Source: an uncultured Candidatus Nitrosopumilus sp.
GTDB lineage: Archaea > Thermoproteota > Nitrososphaeria > Nitrososphaerales > Nitrosopumilaceae
Assembly (NCBI GenBank): GCA_951812655.1
Contig: OX638319.1
Coordinates: forward strand, 310,001-374,000
DNA length: 64,000 nucleotides
Direction: 5' to 3'
This document shows positions 1-9,221 of the stretch, one piece after another; position 1 is the first letter of the stretch; every line of letters begins with the position of its first letter. The position numbers and the translations under genes were made by a program. The notes beneath the pieces were generated by a model. That model worked only from the letters and a program-made list of their open reading frames with translations, had not been told where the DNA came from and searched no databases.

Positions 1-575
1 CTAACTACGTTATTGAAGAGATCTGCGCCGACTGCACCAGTACCTAGATCACATGTTGGTTCTGTGAATGGAACAACGTTACCTTCTATTCCGGTTACTG
101 CAGTACCACCTGCGACTGTTCTTGGAATCCAGATACCTTGGGTATCAGTTACGGTGACTCCAGCAACAGTTGAGAGGTTATTACAGAATAGACCGAAATC
201 GAGGCCTGCACCAGTATTAGTGGTAGCAGCCTGGTTACCATCAGCTACTATGGAAGTGTTCTTGTCTGTAATATATGCATACCACAAACCATCTACTCCC
301 TGAGCCATACGGACAATTTTTCCGTTAACGGTAACATCAGGTTCTCCTTTCAATTCATCAGTTTCTTTGATATCAGAGTCATTGATTACAATTTCAATAA
401 CTTGAGCACCACCAAAGTAGTTGTTATACAGTGAGTTTTCTGCGGAGACAAACAAGTTAGCGTTGGCTGCATGGGCTGCTGGCATCATAGATGGAGCAGC
501 GATAACCATACCGCCTGCTAGCATTATTGTCATAAGTGTAAGACTAGTTATTTTACGTCCTATTTCGTTATTCAT
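1..575 (-). CDS. S-layer protein, N-terminal part (cut by window edge)
   Basis: The first 191 codons of a secreted surface-layer protein are visible; the gene runs off the left edge. The product starts MNNEIGRKITSLTL, followed by a hydrophobic stretch and a small-residue signal-peptidase site around Ala36 (...PAAHA), then Ala/Asn/Ser/Thr-rich extracellular sequence (ANANLFVSAEN). The N-terminus matches my recollection of the abundant S-layer protein of Nitrosopumilus, which forms the cell envelope lattice. The ATG at 575 lies about 30 nt from a good TATA box (601-610), so it is the likely start. The 214-bp upstream gap carries two inverted repeats, noted separately. The C-terminus is not visible. 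Confidence 0.85.
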   Translation of the reverse strand, partial: MNNEIGRKITSLTLMTIMLAGGMVIAAPSMMPAAHAANANLFVSAENSLYNNYFGGAQVIEIVINDSDIKETDELKGEPDVTVNGKIVRMAQGVDGLWYAYITDKNTSIVADGNQAATTNTGAGLDFGLFCNNLSTVAGVTVTDTQGIWIPRTVAGGTAVTGIEGNVVPFTEPTCDLGTGAVGADLFNNVV

Positions 576-600
576 GTTATTGATTTTTTTCTTAAAAATT

Positions 601-610
601 AGTATAAAAG
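601..610 (-). promoter_or_regulatory. TATA box of the S-layer gene
   Basis: On the minus strand the sequence reads CTTTTATACT, centred about 30 nt upstream of the S-layer ATG at 575. This fits an archaeal TATA box with a very short leader. A 6+2+6 inverted repeat (AATTGTCCACAATT, 622-635) lies just upstream of it, where a regulator could act. Confidence 0.6.
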
Positions 611-719
611 CCTAATGAACGAATTGTCCACAATTAGTCCATTTTTTGTAATTATTTTAATTGTTTTTCAAATTAGATATATTTTTTAGAATATTATTTT
701 TAATTATCATTATTTAATA

Positions 720-738
720 GATCAATTGTCAATTGATC
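720..738. repeat. 19-bp perfect inverted repeat in the S-layer upstream region
   Basis: GATCAATTGTCAATTGATC is a perfect 9+1+9 palindrome in the gap between the S-layer start (575) and the stop of the MoaD-MoeB gene (790). It could be an operator for the S-layer gene or a hairpin ending the upstream operon. The sequence alone does not decide. Confidence 0.5.
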
Positions 739-789
739 GTCAGATTTTTTAGCTTTTAATTGAATTTAATAAAATTTTTATCGCCTAAT

Positions 790-2121
790 TTACGCCTTAG
801 TTTCTTTTCTCAACAGACTTTTGTACAAAGATACAGCGTCAGGTTCATCTTTAGGTCCTACAATGACAGCAGAACCTTTTTTCATAAAGCTTACAGACAA
901 CTCATTAGTTCTCATAGACAATCCCAAATTCCCCTGATTCTCAACTACAAATCCTCTGTCTTTTGCAATTGAGGTTACAGCGTTTACATCTAGATCAAAC
1001 ACATCAGTTGGAGTGATAGAATATGTACGCTTTCCCCGGTTTCTGCCACATAGTTCTTCTAGGATTAGCTCTTCCTTGGCCGTAACTTCAAGTTTTCCGG
1101 TTCCGCATATTGGACATTCTTCTGCTCTGAACGTCCTAGTACTGTTAAAATCTAGATTTTCCAAATCAATATGCAAAATTCTTTCAGACAGACTTGGCTC
1201 TTTTCCAAGGAGGATTTTCACAGCTTCTGCTACTTCGATGCCTCCAACAATTGAGAGAATTGATGGATGCACTCCCTCAATGCTGCATGTAGGCATTGAA
1301 TCCTCATCCAGCTCTGGAAACATACAAAAATAGCATGCGGTTTTTTTTGGCAAAACTGTAAATGCCTGTCCGGAAACTCCGACTGCTGCACCTGTGACAA
1401 ATGGAATTCCAAACTTCACACATGCCTTGTTTAGTGCATACCTTGCATTAACACTGTCAAGCGCATCAATTACGACATCGCATCCTTCTACGACTTCCAA
1501 CGCGGTATAGTCATTTACAGAGACTGCCATCGCTTCAATCTTACAATCAGGATTGAGCTTACGCAATTTTTTTTCGGCTGCCTCGACTTTGACGCGACCG
1601 ACATCATCTTCATCAAACATTGTCTGTCTGTGTAAATTCGATAGCTCAATCACATCCCTATCAACAATACGCAAGGTTCCAACGCCCATTGCAGCCAGTC
1701 GAGACGTGATGGGATTTCCCAAGCCACCGGTTCCAACTACACAAACTTTGGCATTTTTTAGCTTCAGCTGTCCATTATATCCAATCTCTTCAAGCATCAC
1801 CTGACGCGAGAACCTGTCAAGTTCCTTTGCAGACAATTCTTCCGAGCCGCCAGCTACTGCAGGCAAAATGTAAATCTCATCACCATCTTTCAGAACAGTC
1901 TTCATGCCGTCAGAGAATTTTGCGTTCTTTCCGTTGATGTATATGTTAATTAGGGAACGAGGAGTGCCGTCAGCCTCCAACACCCTACGTTTAAAATCAT
2001 CACCCATTATTTCTGATACCTTTGCAAATGCGTCAACCAGAGAATCAGATGATACATCTATTTTTTTTTCTCCCCCACTCTTGTTTAGAACAGATGGGAT
2101 CGTGAATATGATGGAGGTCAT
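790..2121 (-). CDS. MoaD-like ubiquitin-fold domain fused to E1-like (MoeB/ThiF/UbaA) adenylyltransferase
   Basis: 443 aa. Residues 1-92 form a MoaD/ThiS-type beta-grasp domain ending in PAVAGG, the classical C-terminal di-glycine of sulfur carriers, but here it is internal. An E1-like domain follows: nucleotide-binding GTGGLG at about 130-135, paired zinc cysteines CYFC and CPIC, and the TCSIEGVHPS segment that holds the putative catalytic cysteine. The C-terminal ~90 residues are a small unassigned domain. E1-like enzymes adenylate the di-glycine end of sulfur-carrier or ubiquitin-like proteins. The ATG at 2121 shares its A with the TGA of thrC (TGATG), so the two are translationally coupled. 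An ATG upstream at 2232 would only extend into thrC. The precise pathway (molybdopterin, tRNA thiolation or amino-acid sulfur) is not resolved. Confidence 0.8.
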   Translation of the reverse strand: MTSIIFTIPSVLNKSGGEKKIDVSSDSLVDAFAKVSEIMGDDFKRRVLEADGTPRSLINIYINGKNAKFSDGMKTVLKDGDEIYILPAVAGGSEELSAKELDRFSRQVMLEEIGYNGQLKLKNAKVCVVGTGGLGNPITSRLAAMGVGTLRIVDRDVIELSNLHRQTMFDEDDVGRVKVEAAEKKLRKLNPDCKIEAMAVSVNDYTALEVVEGCDVVIDALDSVNARYALNKACVKFGIPFVTGAAVGVSGQAFTVLPKKTACYFCMFPELDEDSMPTCSIEGVHPSILSIVGGIEVAEAVKILLGKEPSLSERILHIDLENLDFNSTRTFRAEECPICGTGKLEVTAKEELILEELCGRNRGKRTYSITPTDVFDLDVNAVTSIAKDRGFVVENQGNLGLSMRTNELSVSFMKKGSAVIVGPKDEPDAVSLYKSLLRKETKA

Positions 2122-3359
2122 CAGTTCACTGCCGCCGATATTTCGCCTACGTCTGCCTTCATTACCGCAGGCTTTTCCAAGACTTCCATGATTGATTCGG
2201 TAGCCTTTAGCCCGTTGCCCGTGACATAGCATATCACCTTGTCATTGGCATCAATCTTTCCCTGTTCAGCCATTTTTTGAAGCACAGATATCGATACTCC
2301 TCCAGCAGGTTCTGTAAATATTCCTTCAGTTTGCGCAAGCAGCAAAATTGCATCAAGGATTTCTTTGTCATTGCACTCTTCAGCAAATCCGTTGTACTGC
2401 TGCAATCTTTTCAGAACGTATCTCCCATCCCCAGGATCTCCAATTGCCAGGCTTTTTGCCACAGTATCAGGGTTTTCAACAGGAATTACCTCCTTGCTAT
2501 TTTTCTTAAAAGCGTCAACTATTGGGGCACATCCATGAGGTTGTGCGGCAATCATATGCATATTTGATACGTCGTCAAGCATCGAGACAGTTTGTAATTC
2601 TTCAAATCCCTTGCAGATTGCATTAAGCATTGCACCACTTCCCACAGGAACTACAAGATGATCTGGAACCTGCCAGTCAAGCTGTTCTGCAACCTCAAAT
2701 GAAAACGTCTTGGAGCCCTCCACATAGTGAGAACGTAAGTTTATGTTTACTATGCCTATTCCTTTGCTGTCACCGATTTGTGCTGCAATTCTATTTGCAT
2801 CGTCATATGTTCCATCTACGGAAATATAGTTTGCGCCGTAGGACAACGCCTGTGCTATTTTCGCCATTTCTATATTGCTTGGTGCAAACACATGACATGG
2901 AAATCTAGCTTGAGCCGCATGTGCTGCAGTTGCAGATGCCAGGTTGCCAGTAGACGCGCATCCAACGGAAGACAGTCCAAGTTCCTTTGCCTTGGATATT
3001 GCGACCCCAGCAGGCCTGTCTTTGAATGAGAAAGTGGGATTGACAGAATCATTTTTTATGTAAAGGTTGTTTAATCCTAATTTTTTTCCAAGATTGTCAG
3101 CCTTGATGAGCGGAGTCATTCCTGCACCGATACTGACAATGTTTGATCTGCTCTCTATTGGGAGTAGTTCAAAGTATCTCCAGTATGTCTGTTCGCGATT
3201 TGCAAAGGTATTTTTTGTAATGGCAGGAAAGTCATATTTTACATCAAGAGGCCCAAAGCACTCCTCACAGACGTACTTGAACGCAGTTTCGTATTCTTTT
3301 TTGCATTCTCTGCATTGAAGCGATGTTCTAGACAAGATCTGTGATTCCTTTGAAAACAT
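2121..3359 (-). CDS. thrC: Threonine synthase
   Basis: 412 aa PLP enzyme converting O-phosphohomoserine to threonine. An N-terminal zinc ribbon (C16/C19 and C31/C34) is followed by the PLP-lysine motif NPTFSFKDRPAG and the fold-type II core, including STGNLASATAAHAA and a GSGAMLNA phosphate loop. Length and motifs fit archaeal ThrC. It is the first gene of a two-gene operon with the MoaD-MoeB fusion downstream (one-base overlap). That pairing is unusual for a pure threonine enzyme and recalls carrier-dependent sulfur transfer to phosphorylated amino acids. The annotation as ThrC remains the best reading. Confidence 0.88.
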   Translation of the reverse strand: MFSKESQILSRTSLQCRECKKEYETAFKYVCEECFGPLDVKYDFPAITKNTFANREQTYWRYFELLPIESRSNIVSIGAGMTPLIKADNLGKKLGLNNLYIKNDSVNPTFSFKDRPAGVAISKAKELGLSSVGCASTGNLASATAAHAAQARFPCHVFAPSNIEMAKIAQALSYGANYISVDGTYDDANRIAAQIGDSKGIGIVNINLRSHYVEGSKTFSFEVAEQLDWQVPDHLVVPVGSGAMLNAICKGFEELQTVSMLDDVSNMHMIAAQPHGCAPIVDAFKKNSKEVIPVENPDTVAKSLAIGDPGDGRYVLKRLQQYNGFAEECNDKEILDAILLLAQTEGIFTEPAGGVSISVLQKMAEQGKIDANDKVICYVTGNGLKATESIMEVLEKPAVMKADVGEISAAVN

Positions 3360-3516
3360 AGATAAAAAATCCTAATATCAAGTTAAGTATTACTTAATTC
3401 AATAGAACAAAAATATACCAAAACACGAGACGATGCGAAAAGAACAGAAAATACACGATATTTTCAAAAACAAAATCCCAGACATCGAACATTAAGGAGC
3501 AAGGTTTTTAGAGATT

Positions 3517-4107
3517 TTGGAAAAAAACAATCAGATGAAAAAAAATGGGGTGATGGGCATCATTGGAGGCATTACGATAATAGTAATCTTAGGAATCATT
3601 CTGACAGCAGAGCAAGATTCAGAGACAGATGACAAAAGCATAAGCGAGACAGCCAAAGATGATGAAGAAACCTCAGAAATGCAGGCAAAATGGGACGAAA
3701 TTGAAAAAATAAAGTTGGAAAACTACTATTTGGAAAAGGAAAGAACTTGGACGACATCTGGACCTTTCCAGATTGATCGCGAGGAATACCGTCTTGGTCA
3801 AAAAATATTTCTGGTGATCGAAGGGCTCAAATCAGAAGATAAGGGGCAGATTGCGTTCCTAAGGCAGCTTAACGACACGCATCTCTCAGTATACCAAACA
3901 ATTCCATTTGACGGGGAAGTAAAAAATCAATTCAACTATTACATGCAGCCAAAGCTCTCGATAATCAAAGGCATATGTTCTGCAGAAGACATTGTTGGAA
4001 ATTGGGCAGTGGTATTCAGAGGTACTGATTACAAAAGCATAAGCTTTGAGATCACAGACGAGATGATTCCAAACATTAATGAGAACTACGAACATCCAGT
4101 GTGTTGA
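3517..4107 (+). CDS. Hypothetical single-pass membrane protein
   Basis: 196 aa. A short basic N-terminus (KNNQMKKNG) is followed by one hydrophobic helix (about residues 12-31, GIIGGITIIVILGIILTA), an acidic/Ser-rich linker, and a ~130-residue outward-facing domain of predicted beta character. The product ends with a lone cysteine. I do not recognise the family; it resembles other thaumarchaeal anchored extracellular proteins. The TTG at 3517 or the ATG at 3535 could be the start. The gene is convergent with hisI, whose stop is 1 nt away. Confidence 0.6.
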   Translation: MEKNNQMKKNGVMGIIGGITIIVILGIILTAEQDSETDDKSISETAKDDEETSEMQAKWDEIEKIKLENYYLEKERTWTTSGPFQIDREEYRLGQKIFLVIEGLKSEDKGQIAFLRQLNDTHLSVYQTIPFDGEVKNQFNYYMQPKLSIIKGICSAEDIVGNWAVVFRGTDYKSISFEITDEMIPNINENYEHPVC

Positions 4108-4108
4108 A

Positions 4109-4444
4109 TCATTTCAGATTGTTGTGAAAACAAACTTTTTTACCAGTATGACATGCAGGGCCAGAAGGCTCTACAAGATAAATTATCGCGTCATCATCAC
4201 AATCAACCAGGATTTCCTTTATCTTTTGAATATTACCAGATTCCTCCCCCTTCATCCATAGCTTATTTCTAGAACGACTCCAAAACCAGGAATTGCCCGT
4301 GGTTTTTGCAAGCTCTAGGGATTCTTTGTTAGAATATGCCAACGTCAAAACCTCTTTGGTATTTACATCCTGAACAATTACCGGAACTAAACCGTCGCCT
4401 TTTTTAAAATCGATATCAGAAAGCGACTTGTTCACACTAACCAT
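4109..4444 (-). CDS. hisI: Phosphoribosyl-AMP cyclohydrolase
   Basis: 111 aa, opens the adenine ring of phosphoribosyl-AMP (histidine step 3). Family motifs are visible: [36 protein letters not shown] and the metal-binding [20 protein letters not shown]. The length is that of the cyclohydrolase alone, with no HisE pyrophosphohydrolase domain attached. Last gene of the his operon, 14 nt after hisF. Confidence 0.93.
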   Translation of the reverse strand: MVSVNKSLSDIDFKKGDGLVPVIVQDVNTKEVLTLAYSNKESLELAKTTGNSWFWSRSRNKLWMKGEESGNIQKIKEILVDCDDDAIIYLVEPSGPACHTGKKVCFHNNLK

Positions 4445-4458
4445 TCACTGATCATATA

Positions 4459-5262
4459 TTATAATCTTACAGGAATTTCTTTTTTCTTCAGATGCAATTT
4501 AACACCTTTGACGCCATGAGTATCATAGTGAAAAATGGAAGCTGCCAAAGCTGCATCAACATCTGATTCAAAGAATACATTAACCATGTCATCAGGACTT
4601 CCACATCCACCGGATGCAATTACCGGAATGGATACGGAATTCACGACTGATTTTGTCAACAGGATGTCATATCCGTCTTTTGTACCGTCACTATCTATAC
4701 TGGTAAGCAAGATCTCACCAGCTCCAAGTTTGTCTGCTTCCTCTGCCCACAATACTGCATCAATGCCAGTGCCTTTTTTCCCACCGTAAATGAAAACTTC
4801 ATACCAGAATTTTTTATCGTTTTCTGAAAACATGGTTGCGTCTTCATTTGCCGAAAAATTCCTTTTGGCATCAATTGCAACCACCACACACTGCCTGCCA
4901 AATATCTCCATTAGTTCGGTGATGATTTTAGGATTTTTTACGGCGCCGGTGTTTATACCTACCTTATCAGCGCCGTTTAGCAGAATATTTCTCGCATCCT
5001 CCAGAGATTTGACTCCGCCGCCCACCGTAAATGGTATATCTATTACGGAGGCCACCTTTCGAACCAGATCTTTGAGGGTTTTTCGTTGCTCGTTAGATGC
5101 TGTAATGTCCAAAAAAACCAGCTCGTCAGCCCCCTCACTGCTGTATTTTTCTGCAAGTTCCACGGGATCTCCTGCATCCCTGATTGATTCAAAATGTAGT
5201 CCCTTGACAACCCTTCCATTCTTTACATCAAGGCAAGGGATAATTCTTTTAGTAAGGGTCAT
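4459..5262 (-). CDS. hisF: Imidazole glycerol phosphate synthase, cyclase subunit
   Basis: 267 aa beta/alpha-barrel. Characteristic starts are [16 protein letters not shown] (catalytic Asp) and the central [11 protein letters not shown] loop (second catalytic Asp), plus [10 protein letters not shown] phosphate binding. It uses ammonia from HisH to close the imidazole ring and releases AICAR. Its ATG overlaps the hisA stop by 4 nt, and it partners with HisH two genes upstream. Confidence 0.95.
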   Translation of the reverse strand: MTLTKRIIPCLDVKNGRVVKGLHFESIRDAGDPVELAEKYSSEGADELVFLDITASNEQRKTLKDLVRKVASVIDIPFTVGGGVKSLEDARNILLNGADKVGINTGAVKNPKIITELMEIFGRQCVVVAIDAKRNFSANEDATMFSENDKKFWYEVFIYGGKKGTGIDAVLWAEEADKLGAGEILLTSIDSDGTKDGYDILLTKSVVNSVSIPVIASGGCGSPDDMVNVFFESDVDAALAASIFHYDTHGVKGVKLHLKKKEIPVRL

Positions 5263-5966
5263 GAGAACTCTTTTGCCTCCTCAATTGAGACCTTGTCTTC
5301 ATACATTGCCTTTCCAAGAATCACTCCAAAGGGATTTTTCTGTTTAACGTCTTTGACATCATTTACATCGGATATACCACCACTTGCAATGACATTTGCA
5401 TTAGGCAGCAAGCATGCCTGTTCCAAAAATTCCAAGTCAGGACCCTCAAGTGTTCCGTCACGACTCACATTTGTCAAGAGGAATTCGGTAAAACCCATAT
5501 CAAGGAATTCTTTCATGGCAGAAATCAGTTGAATTCCAGTGCCTTTTTGCCAACCATGAATTACGATTTCGCCATCCTTGTGATCAACTGATATCACGAT
5601 TTTTTCAGGCCCAAGCTCGGACAACAGGGACTTCAGCAAGGATTTTTCCTTAAAGGCAAGGGTTCCCAAAACTATTCGTTCTGAAACTTTTGCCATTTCC
5701 ATTGCGAGTGATCTGCTCCTCAGTCCTCCTGCAACCTCTACGGAGATAGATACAGCGTCAAGAATTTTTTTTATCATATCCAGGTTTGATCCCATTCCCA
5801 GGGTGGCATCCAAATCAACCAAATGCAAGATATCCGCACCTGCCGATTCCCATTGTCTCGCAATTTCTACAGGATCATCGCTGTAGACCGTCTTCTGACT
5901 AGGATCTCCTTTATAGAGCCTGACCACTTGGCCGTTCATCAGATCTATGGCAGGGATAATTTTCAT
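5259..5966 (-). CDS. hisA: ProFAR isomerase
   Basis: 235 aa beta/alpha-barrel homologous to HisF. It shows the N-terminal MKIIPAIDLMNGQVVRLYKG with catalytic Asp8, LHLVDLDATLG, the second-half LTNVSRDGTLEGPD with the catalytic Asp, and IASGGISDVND phosphate site. It isomerises the aminoaldose of ProFAR to the ketose PRFAR. It overlaps hisH and hisF by 4 nt each. Confidence 0.94.
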   Translation of the reverse strand: MKIIPAIDLMNGQVVRLYKGDPSQKTVYSDDPVEIARQWESAGADILHLVDLDATLGMGSNLDMIKKILDAVSISVEVAGGLRSRSLAMEMAKVSERIVLGTLAFKEKSLLKSLLSELGPEKIVISVDHKDGEIVIHGWQKGTGIQLISAMKEFLDMGFTEFLLTNVSRDGTLEGPDLEFLEQACLLPNANVIASGGISDVNDVKDVKQKNPFGVILGKAMYEDKVSIEEAKEFS

Positions 5967-6568
5967 TTTTTACACTCTTTGAGAAAATTTTTCAGCATTA
6001 TTTTTCCAGCAGTACTAGATTTTTCAGGATGGAATTGGGTTCCAAAAAAGTTCTCATGTTCAACCACGGCTGGAACTTTTATCCCATAGTCAGATTCTGC
6101 AGTGATAACGTCATCCGAACTTGGATTGACCCTGTAAGAGTGAACGAAATATGCCCAAGAACCATCCTCAATGCCATCAAGAATCTTTCCCGGCTTTTTA
6201 ATTTCCAGATTATTCCATCCCATGTGAGGCACTTTCAAGGATGGAGGAAGCACTATGACGTTACCTTCTATTACATCCAGACCGGGTTGACTGCCTTCCT
6301 CGCTCTTTTCGAAAAACATCTCCATGCCAAGACAGATTCCAAGAACGGGCATATCTCCCACAAACTCACGAAATTGAGTTTTAGAAAAATCCCTAATACT
6401 GTTCATGGCAGGATCAAAGTTTCCAACGCCAGGCAGGAGCAATCCAGAATAGGTATTAGGGTTATCAAAGGTGGTGATCACATCAACTGAGGCACCGACC
6501 TTCTCAAGAGAGTTTTTCAGGCTAAAGATATTTCCCGCCCCGTAATCAAAAATCGCAACGCTGACCAT
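5963..6568 (-). CDS. hisH: Imidazole glycerol phosphate synthase, glutaminase subunit
   Basis: 201 aa class I glutamine amidotransferase. It has FDYGAGNIFSLKNSL at the N-terminus, LLLPGVGNFDPAM, the nucleophile elbow LGICLGMEM (Cys) and the His-Glu pair in FHPEKSS. It supplies ammonia to HisF. The start abuts the hisB stop (shared base at 6568). Confidence 0.94.
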   Translation of the reverse strand: MVSVAIFDYGAGNIFSLKNSLEKVGASVDVITTFDNPNTYSGLLLPGVGNFDPAMNSIRDFSKTQFREFVGDMPVLGICLGMEMFFEKSEEGSQPGLDVIEGNVIVLPPSLKVPHMGWNNLEIKKPGKILDGIEDGSWAYFVHSYRVNPSSDDVITAESDYGIKVPAVVEHENFFGTQFHPEKSSTAGKIMLKNFLKECKK

Positions 6569-7155
6569 TACATAGAACCTTTTGTACTTGGAATGCCTTT
6601 TTGTTTTTTGTCCGTAGATACTGCATTTCTTAATCCAACAGCAAGAGATTTGATCGCAGCTTCAACTTTGTGGTGATCATTTTCACCATACTTTACAGTC
6701 AGATGAATGCAGCTGTTAAGATTTTGCAGTAATGATTGGAAAAAGTGTTCCAAATCTTCTTTGGAAACACCTTCAATTTTGCTTCGTTTAATCAACAGAG
6801 TAAGCTTCCAGTATGGGCGTTTCACCAGATCAATTGAAGCCTCTGCAACAGACTCATCCATAGGAACAGACGCATAGCCAAACCTTGTAATGCCGCTTCT
6901 AGAGCTCAAAGCCTTGTCAATTGTTTGTCCTATCGTTATTGCAGTATCTTCAATCAGATGATGATCAATTCCATCATTAGATTTAGCGTCAACCTTGAGA
7001 TCCATCATGCTGTGTTTTCCAAAGGAGACGACAAGGTGATCAATGAAATTAATTCCAGTTTTTACAGAGGTTTTCCCAGCACCGTCCAAGTTTACAGATA
7101 CGGAAATGCTGGTTTCTTTGGTATTTCGTTTGATTGATGCCTTTCTTAATGCCAT
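6568..7155 (-). CDS. hisB: Imidazoleglycerol-phosphate dehydratase
   Basis: 195 aa, normal length for the stand-alone archaeal enzyme. Metal-binding motifs are visible in both halves: [27 protein letters not shown] and [14 protein letters not shown]. It dehydrates imidazoleglycerol phosphate to imidazoleacetol phosphate. No phosphatase domain is fused, unlike the bifunctional enterobacterial HisB; a separate HAD protein lies directly upstream. Confidence 0.94.
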   Translation of the reverse strand: MALRKASIKRNTKETSISVSVNLDGAGKTSVKTGINFIDHLVVSFGKHSMMDLKVDAKSNDGIDHHLIEDTAITIGQTIDKALSSRSGITRFGYASVPMDESVAEASIDLVKRPYWKLTLLIKRSKIEGVSKEDLEHFFQSLLQNLNSCIHLTVKYGENDHHKVEAAIKSLAVGLRNAVSTDKKQKGIPSTKGSM

Positions 7156-7179
7156 ATTTCTCAGACCATCAGAACTTGT

Positions 7180-8154
7180 CTATTCTAAATTTAATACCTT
7201 TGGGAGCAAATGAATTGAATCAAGTACCAAAACAGCCTCATGTTGCTCAAACAGTTCAAGTTTTTCAAGAGGATTCTTGCTAGTGCCCATAATCCCGCAA
7301 AAAATAGTCTTGTGTCCCAATTCAGTCACTCTTTTAGCCATGATGAAATCCTCCATAGAATCACCGACATACAGATTCAAAGTACTTTTCATGCCTTTAA
7401 TGGAATTCAACAAAGGTTCAGGATTTGGTTTTGCAAGTTCCCTTGATTCATCTTCAAGAAACACTGAATTCTTCAAGTCAAATTTTTTTAGCATTTCTTT
7501 TAACGAATAACGCACAGATTCTTTGCCCCGTCCAGTGACCATTGCAATATTTGAATCAAATTTTTTTTGTAATTTTTCAATCAACGAATTATTTAAGATG
7601 ACATCGTCTTGTTCGATTAATCCAGGCTCAAAAAATTTTGAGGGTTTGTTAAACAATTTCTCATACAATTCAGGTCCATAAAAAAGCTGATCAAATATCT
7701 GATAAAGCAGGTTTTGATCATGAGGTCCTGGAAAAGACAGTATTTTTTTGATTTCAGAGACATCAGTTAAAGTTTCAACGTATTTCTCCACGGATACAAT
7801 GCCACTAGAATCAGAATTTCTAATTGTATCAAAAACAAACGTCAATTGATCTTTTTTTAATTTGTTTGCAGCAACCAAAGATAGAACAGCTGCATATGTC
7901 AGGTCAACTTCATCATTGAATCCCCCAGTGGATTTGAATCCATCAATTATCTTGAAATCTACATCAATCGCATCCTCTATGTTTGCAAAATTTTTCAAAA
8001 TGTATTGAGTCGTCCTAATAATTGCCAAATCATATGACTTTGTTATGTCAATTAAAACGCCATCACAATCAAAAACTATAGCATCGATTTTACATAGATC
8101 TTCAGTTGCGGAATCATCGATATGAATTCCATTAGATTGTTTTGTAAGAGTCAT
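7180..8154 (-). CDS. HAD-superfamily phosphatase, candidate histidinol-phosphatase
   Basis: 324 aa. All four HAD motifs are intact: FDCDGVLID (nucleophile Asp and general acid), the Ser/Thr motif MVTGRGKES, the lysine in ELAKPNPEP, and the acidic VGDSMEDF. A large cap region (about 60-185) sits between motifs I and II. It lies within the his operon between hisC (4-nt overlap) and hisB (24-nt gap). No other histidinol-phosphatase is present in the operon, so context suggests it dephosphorylates histidinol phosphate. The superfamily call is firm, the substrate is inferred. Confidence 0.75.
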   Translation of the reverse strand: MTLTKQSNGIHIDDSATEDLCKIDAIVFDCDGVLIDITKSYDLAIIRTTQYILKNFANIEDAIDVDFKIIDGFKSTGGFNDEVDLTYAAVLSLVAANKLKKDQLTFVFDTIRNSDSSGIVSVEKYVETLTDVSEIKKILSFPGPHDQNLLYQIFDQLFYGPELYEKLFNKPSKFFEPGLIEQDDVILNNSLIEKLQKKFDSNIAMVTGRGKESVRYSLKEMLKKFDLKNSVFLEDESRELAKPNPEPLLNSIKGMKSTLNLYVGDSMEDFIMAKRVTELGHKTIFCGIMGTSKNPLEKLELFEQHEAVLVLDSIHLLPKVLNLE

Positions 8155-9221
8155 CCTAACAAATCACGTATAGCCAATAGGAATTTGGAATTCATTTCTT
8201 TAGTTCCAACGGTGACCCTTAAACACCCTTCATGATCTCCAATTTTACCAAGCTTACGAATCGAAATACCTTGCTCTGCCAGAGCAGAATAGACACGTTT
8301 GTAGGAACCGTGAGCATCAAAGAGCACAAAATTAGCCTTGGAATCAAAGACTTCAAAGGCATCGTATTTTTGCAAGGTTTCAACAATTCTTTTTCTTTCA
8401 ATCTTTATTGTTTCAACTGCGTCGTTCATCAAATTTGATTTTTCCATAGCCTGAATTCCAGACTCTATAGTGATGGTACTTACTGGATATGGATACTGCA
8501 CAATGCTCATAAAAACATCAGTAAATTTTTTGTTTGCAATAAAGTATCCTAGCCTCAAACCAGCTAAGCCAAATGACTTTGAAACAGTTTGGACCACAAT
8601 CAGATTTTTGGTAGATTTCACCATACGCGCGAGAGAGTAGTCGCTGAATTCACCATAGGCCTCATCAATTATCACAAGACCGTTAAAAGATTTTACAAGT
8701 TTTTGCAGTTCATTTTTTGAGAATTGGAATCCCGTGGGATTGTTCGGGGAGTCAAGATAGAGAATATCGGCTTTTTTTGATTGCTTTACAAAATCATTTA
8801 CATCCAGTTTCATTTCATTTGAAAAGGGAATGGAGATTAGAGAAATTCCGTAAAGCTTGCATCGTTCCTCAAAGAATCCAAAAGTAGGTTTTGAGGTAAG
8901 AATTGTGGTTTGCTTTGATGCAATGTTTGAAAGAATCAGATCTAAAATTTGATCAGAACCATTACCAATTCCAATCATTGAAGAAGGCATCTTTACAAAT
9001 TTAGAAATTGCATCAATTAGTCGCTCCACTCCACCAAGAGGATATTCTCGGATGTCAGAGACTTTTTTTGCAGATGAAATGATGTCGTTTTGAAATTGTT
9101 TTGAGATTACATGGTTTTCATTTGAATCAAGCTTTGCAGAATCTTGTATTAACTCAGGTTTTTGATAACCTCCAATGGACGAGATTTTTTCTATTTTCTC
9201 TTCAAACCAACCTTCTTTCAT
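8151..9221 (-). CDS. hisC: Histidinol-phosphate aminotransferase
   Basis: 356 aa fold-type I PLP enzyme. It shows YLDSPNNPTGFQ (cofactor binding), IIDEAYGEFSDYS, and the Schiff-base lysine in TVSKSFGLAGLRLGY. It transaminates imidazoleacetol phosphate. It overlaps hisD upstream and the HAD gene downstream by 4 nt. A paralogue at 37132-38205 belongs to the cobalamin operon. Confidence 0.93.
   Translation of the reverse strand: MKEGWFEEKIEKISSIGGYQKPELIQDSAKLDSNENHVISKQFQNDIISSAKKVSDIREYPLGGVERLIDAISKFVKMPSSMIGIGNGSDQILDLILSNIASKQTTILTSKPTFGFFEERCKLYGISLISIPFSNEMKLDVNDFVKQSKKADILYLDSPNNPTGFQFSKNELQKLVKSFNGLVIIDEAYGEFSDYSLARMVKSTKNLIVVQTVSKSFGLAGLRLGYFIANKKFTDVFMSIVQYPYPVSTITIESGIQAMEKSNLMNDAVETIKIERKRIVETLQKYDAFEVFDSKANFVLFDAHGSYKRVYSALAEQGISIRKLGKIGDHEGCLRVTVGTKEMNSKFLLAIRDLLG

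Noticed and set aside
2121-3359. Cysteine synthase instead of threonine synthase
   Set aside because: Zinc-ribbon N-terminus and SFKDRPAG motif are those of ThrC; the sulfur-carrier neighbour alone is not enough to rename it.
3433-3495. 20-codon ATG frame between thrC and the membrane protein
   Set aside because: Too short, no conserved motif; nothing supports translation.
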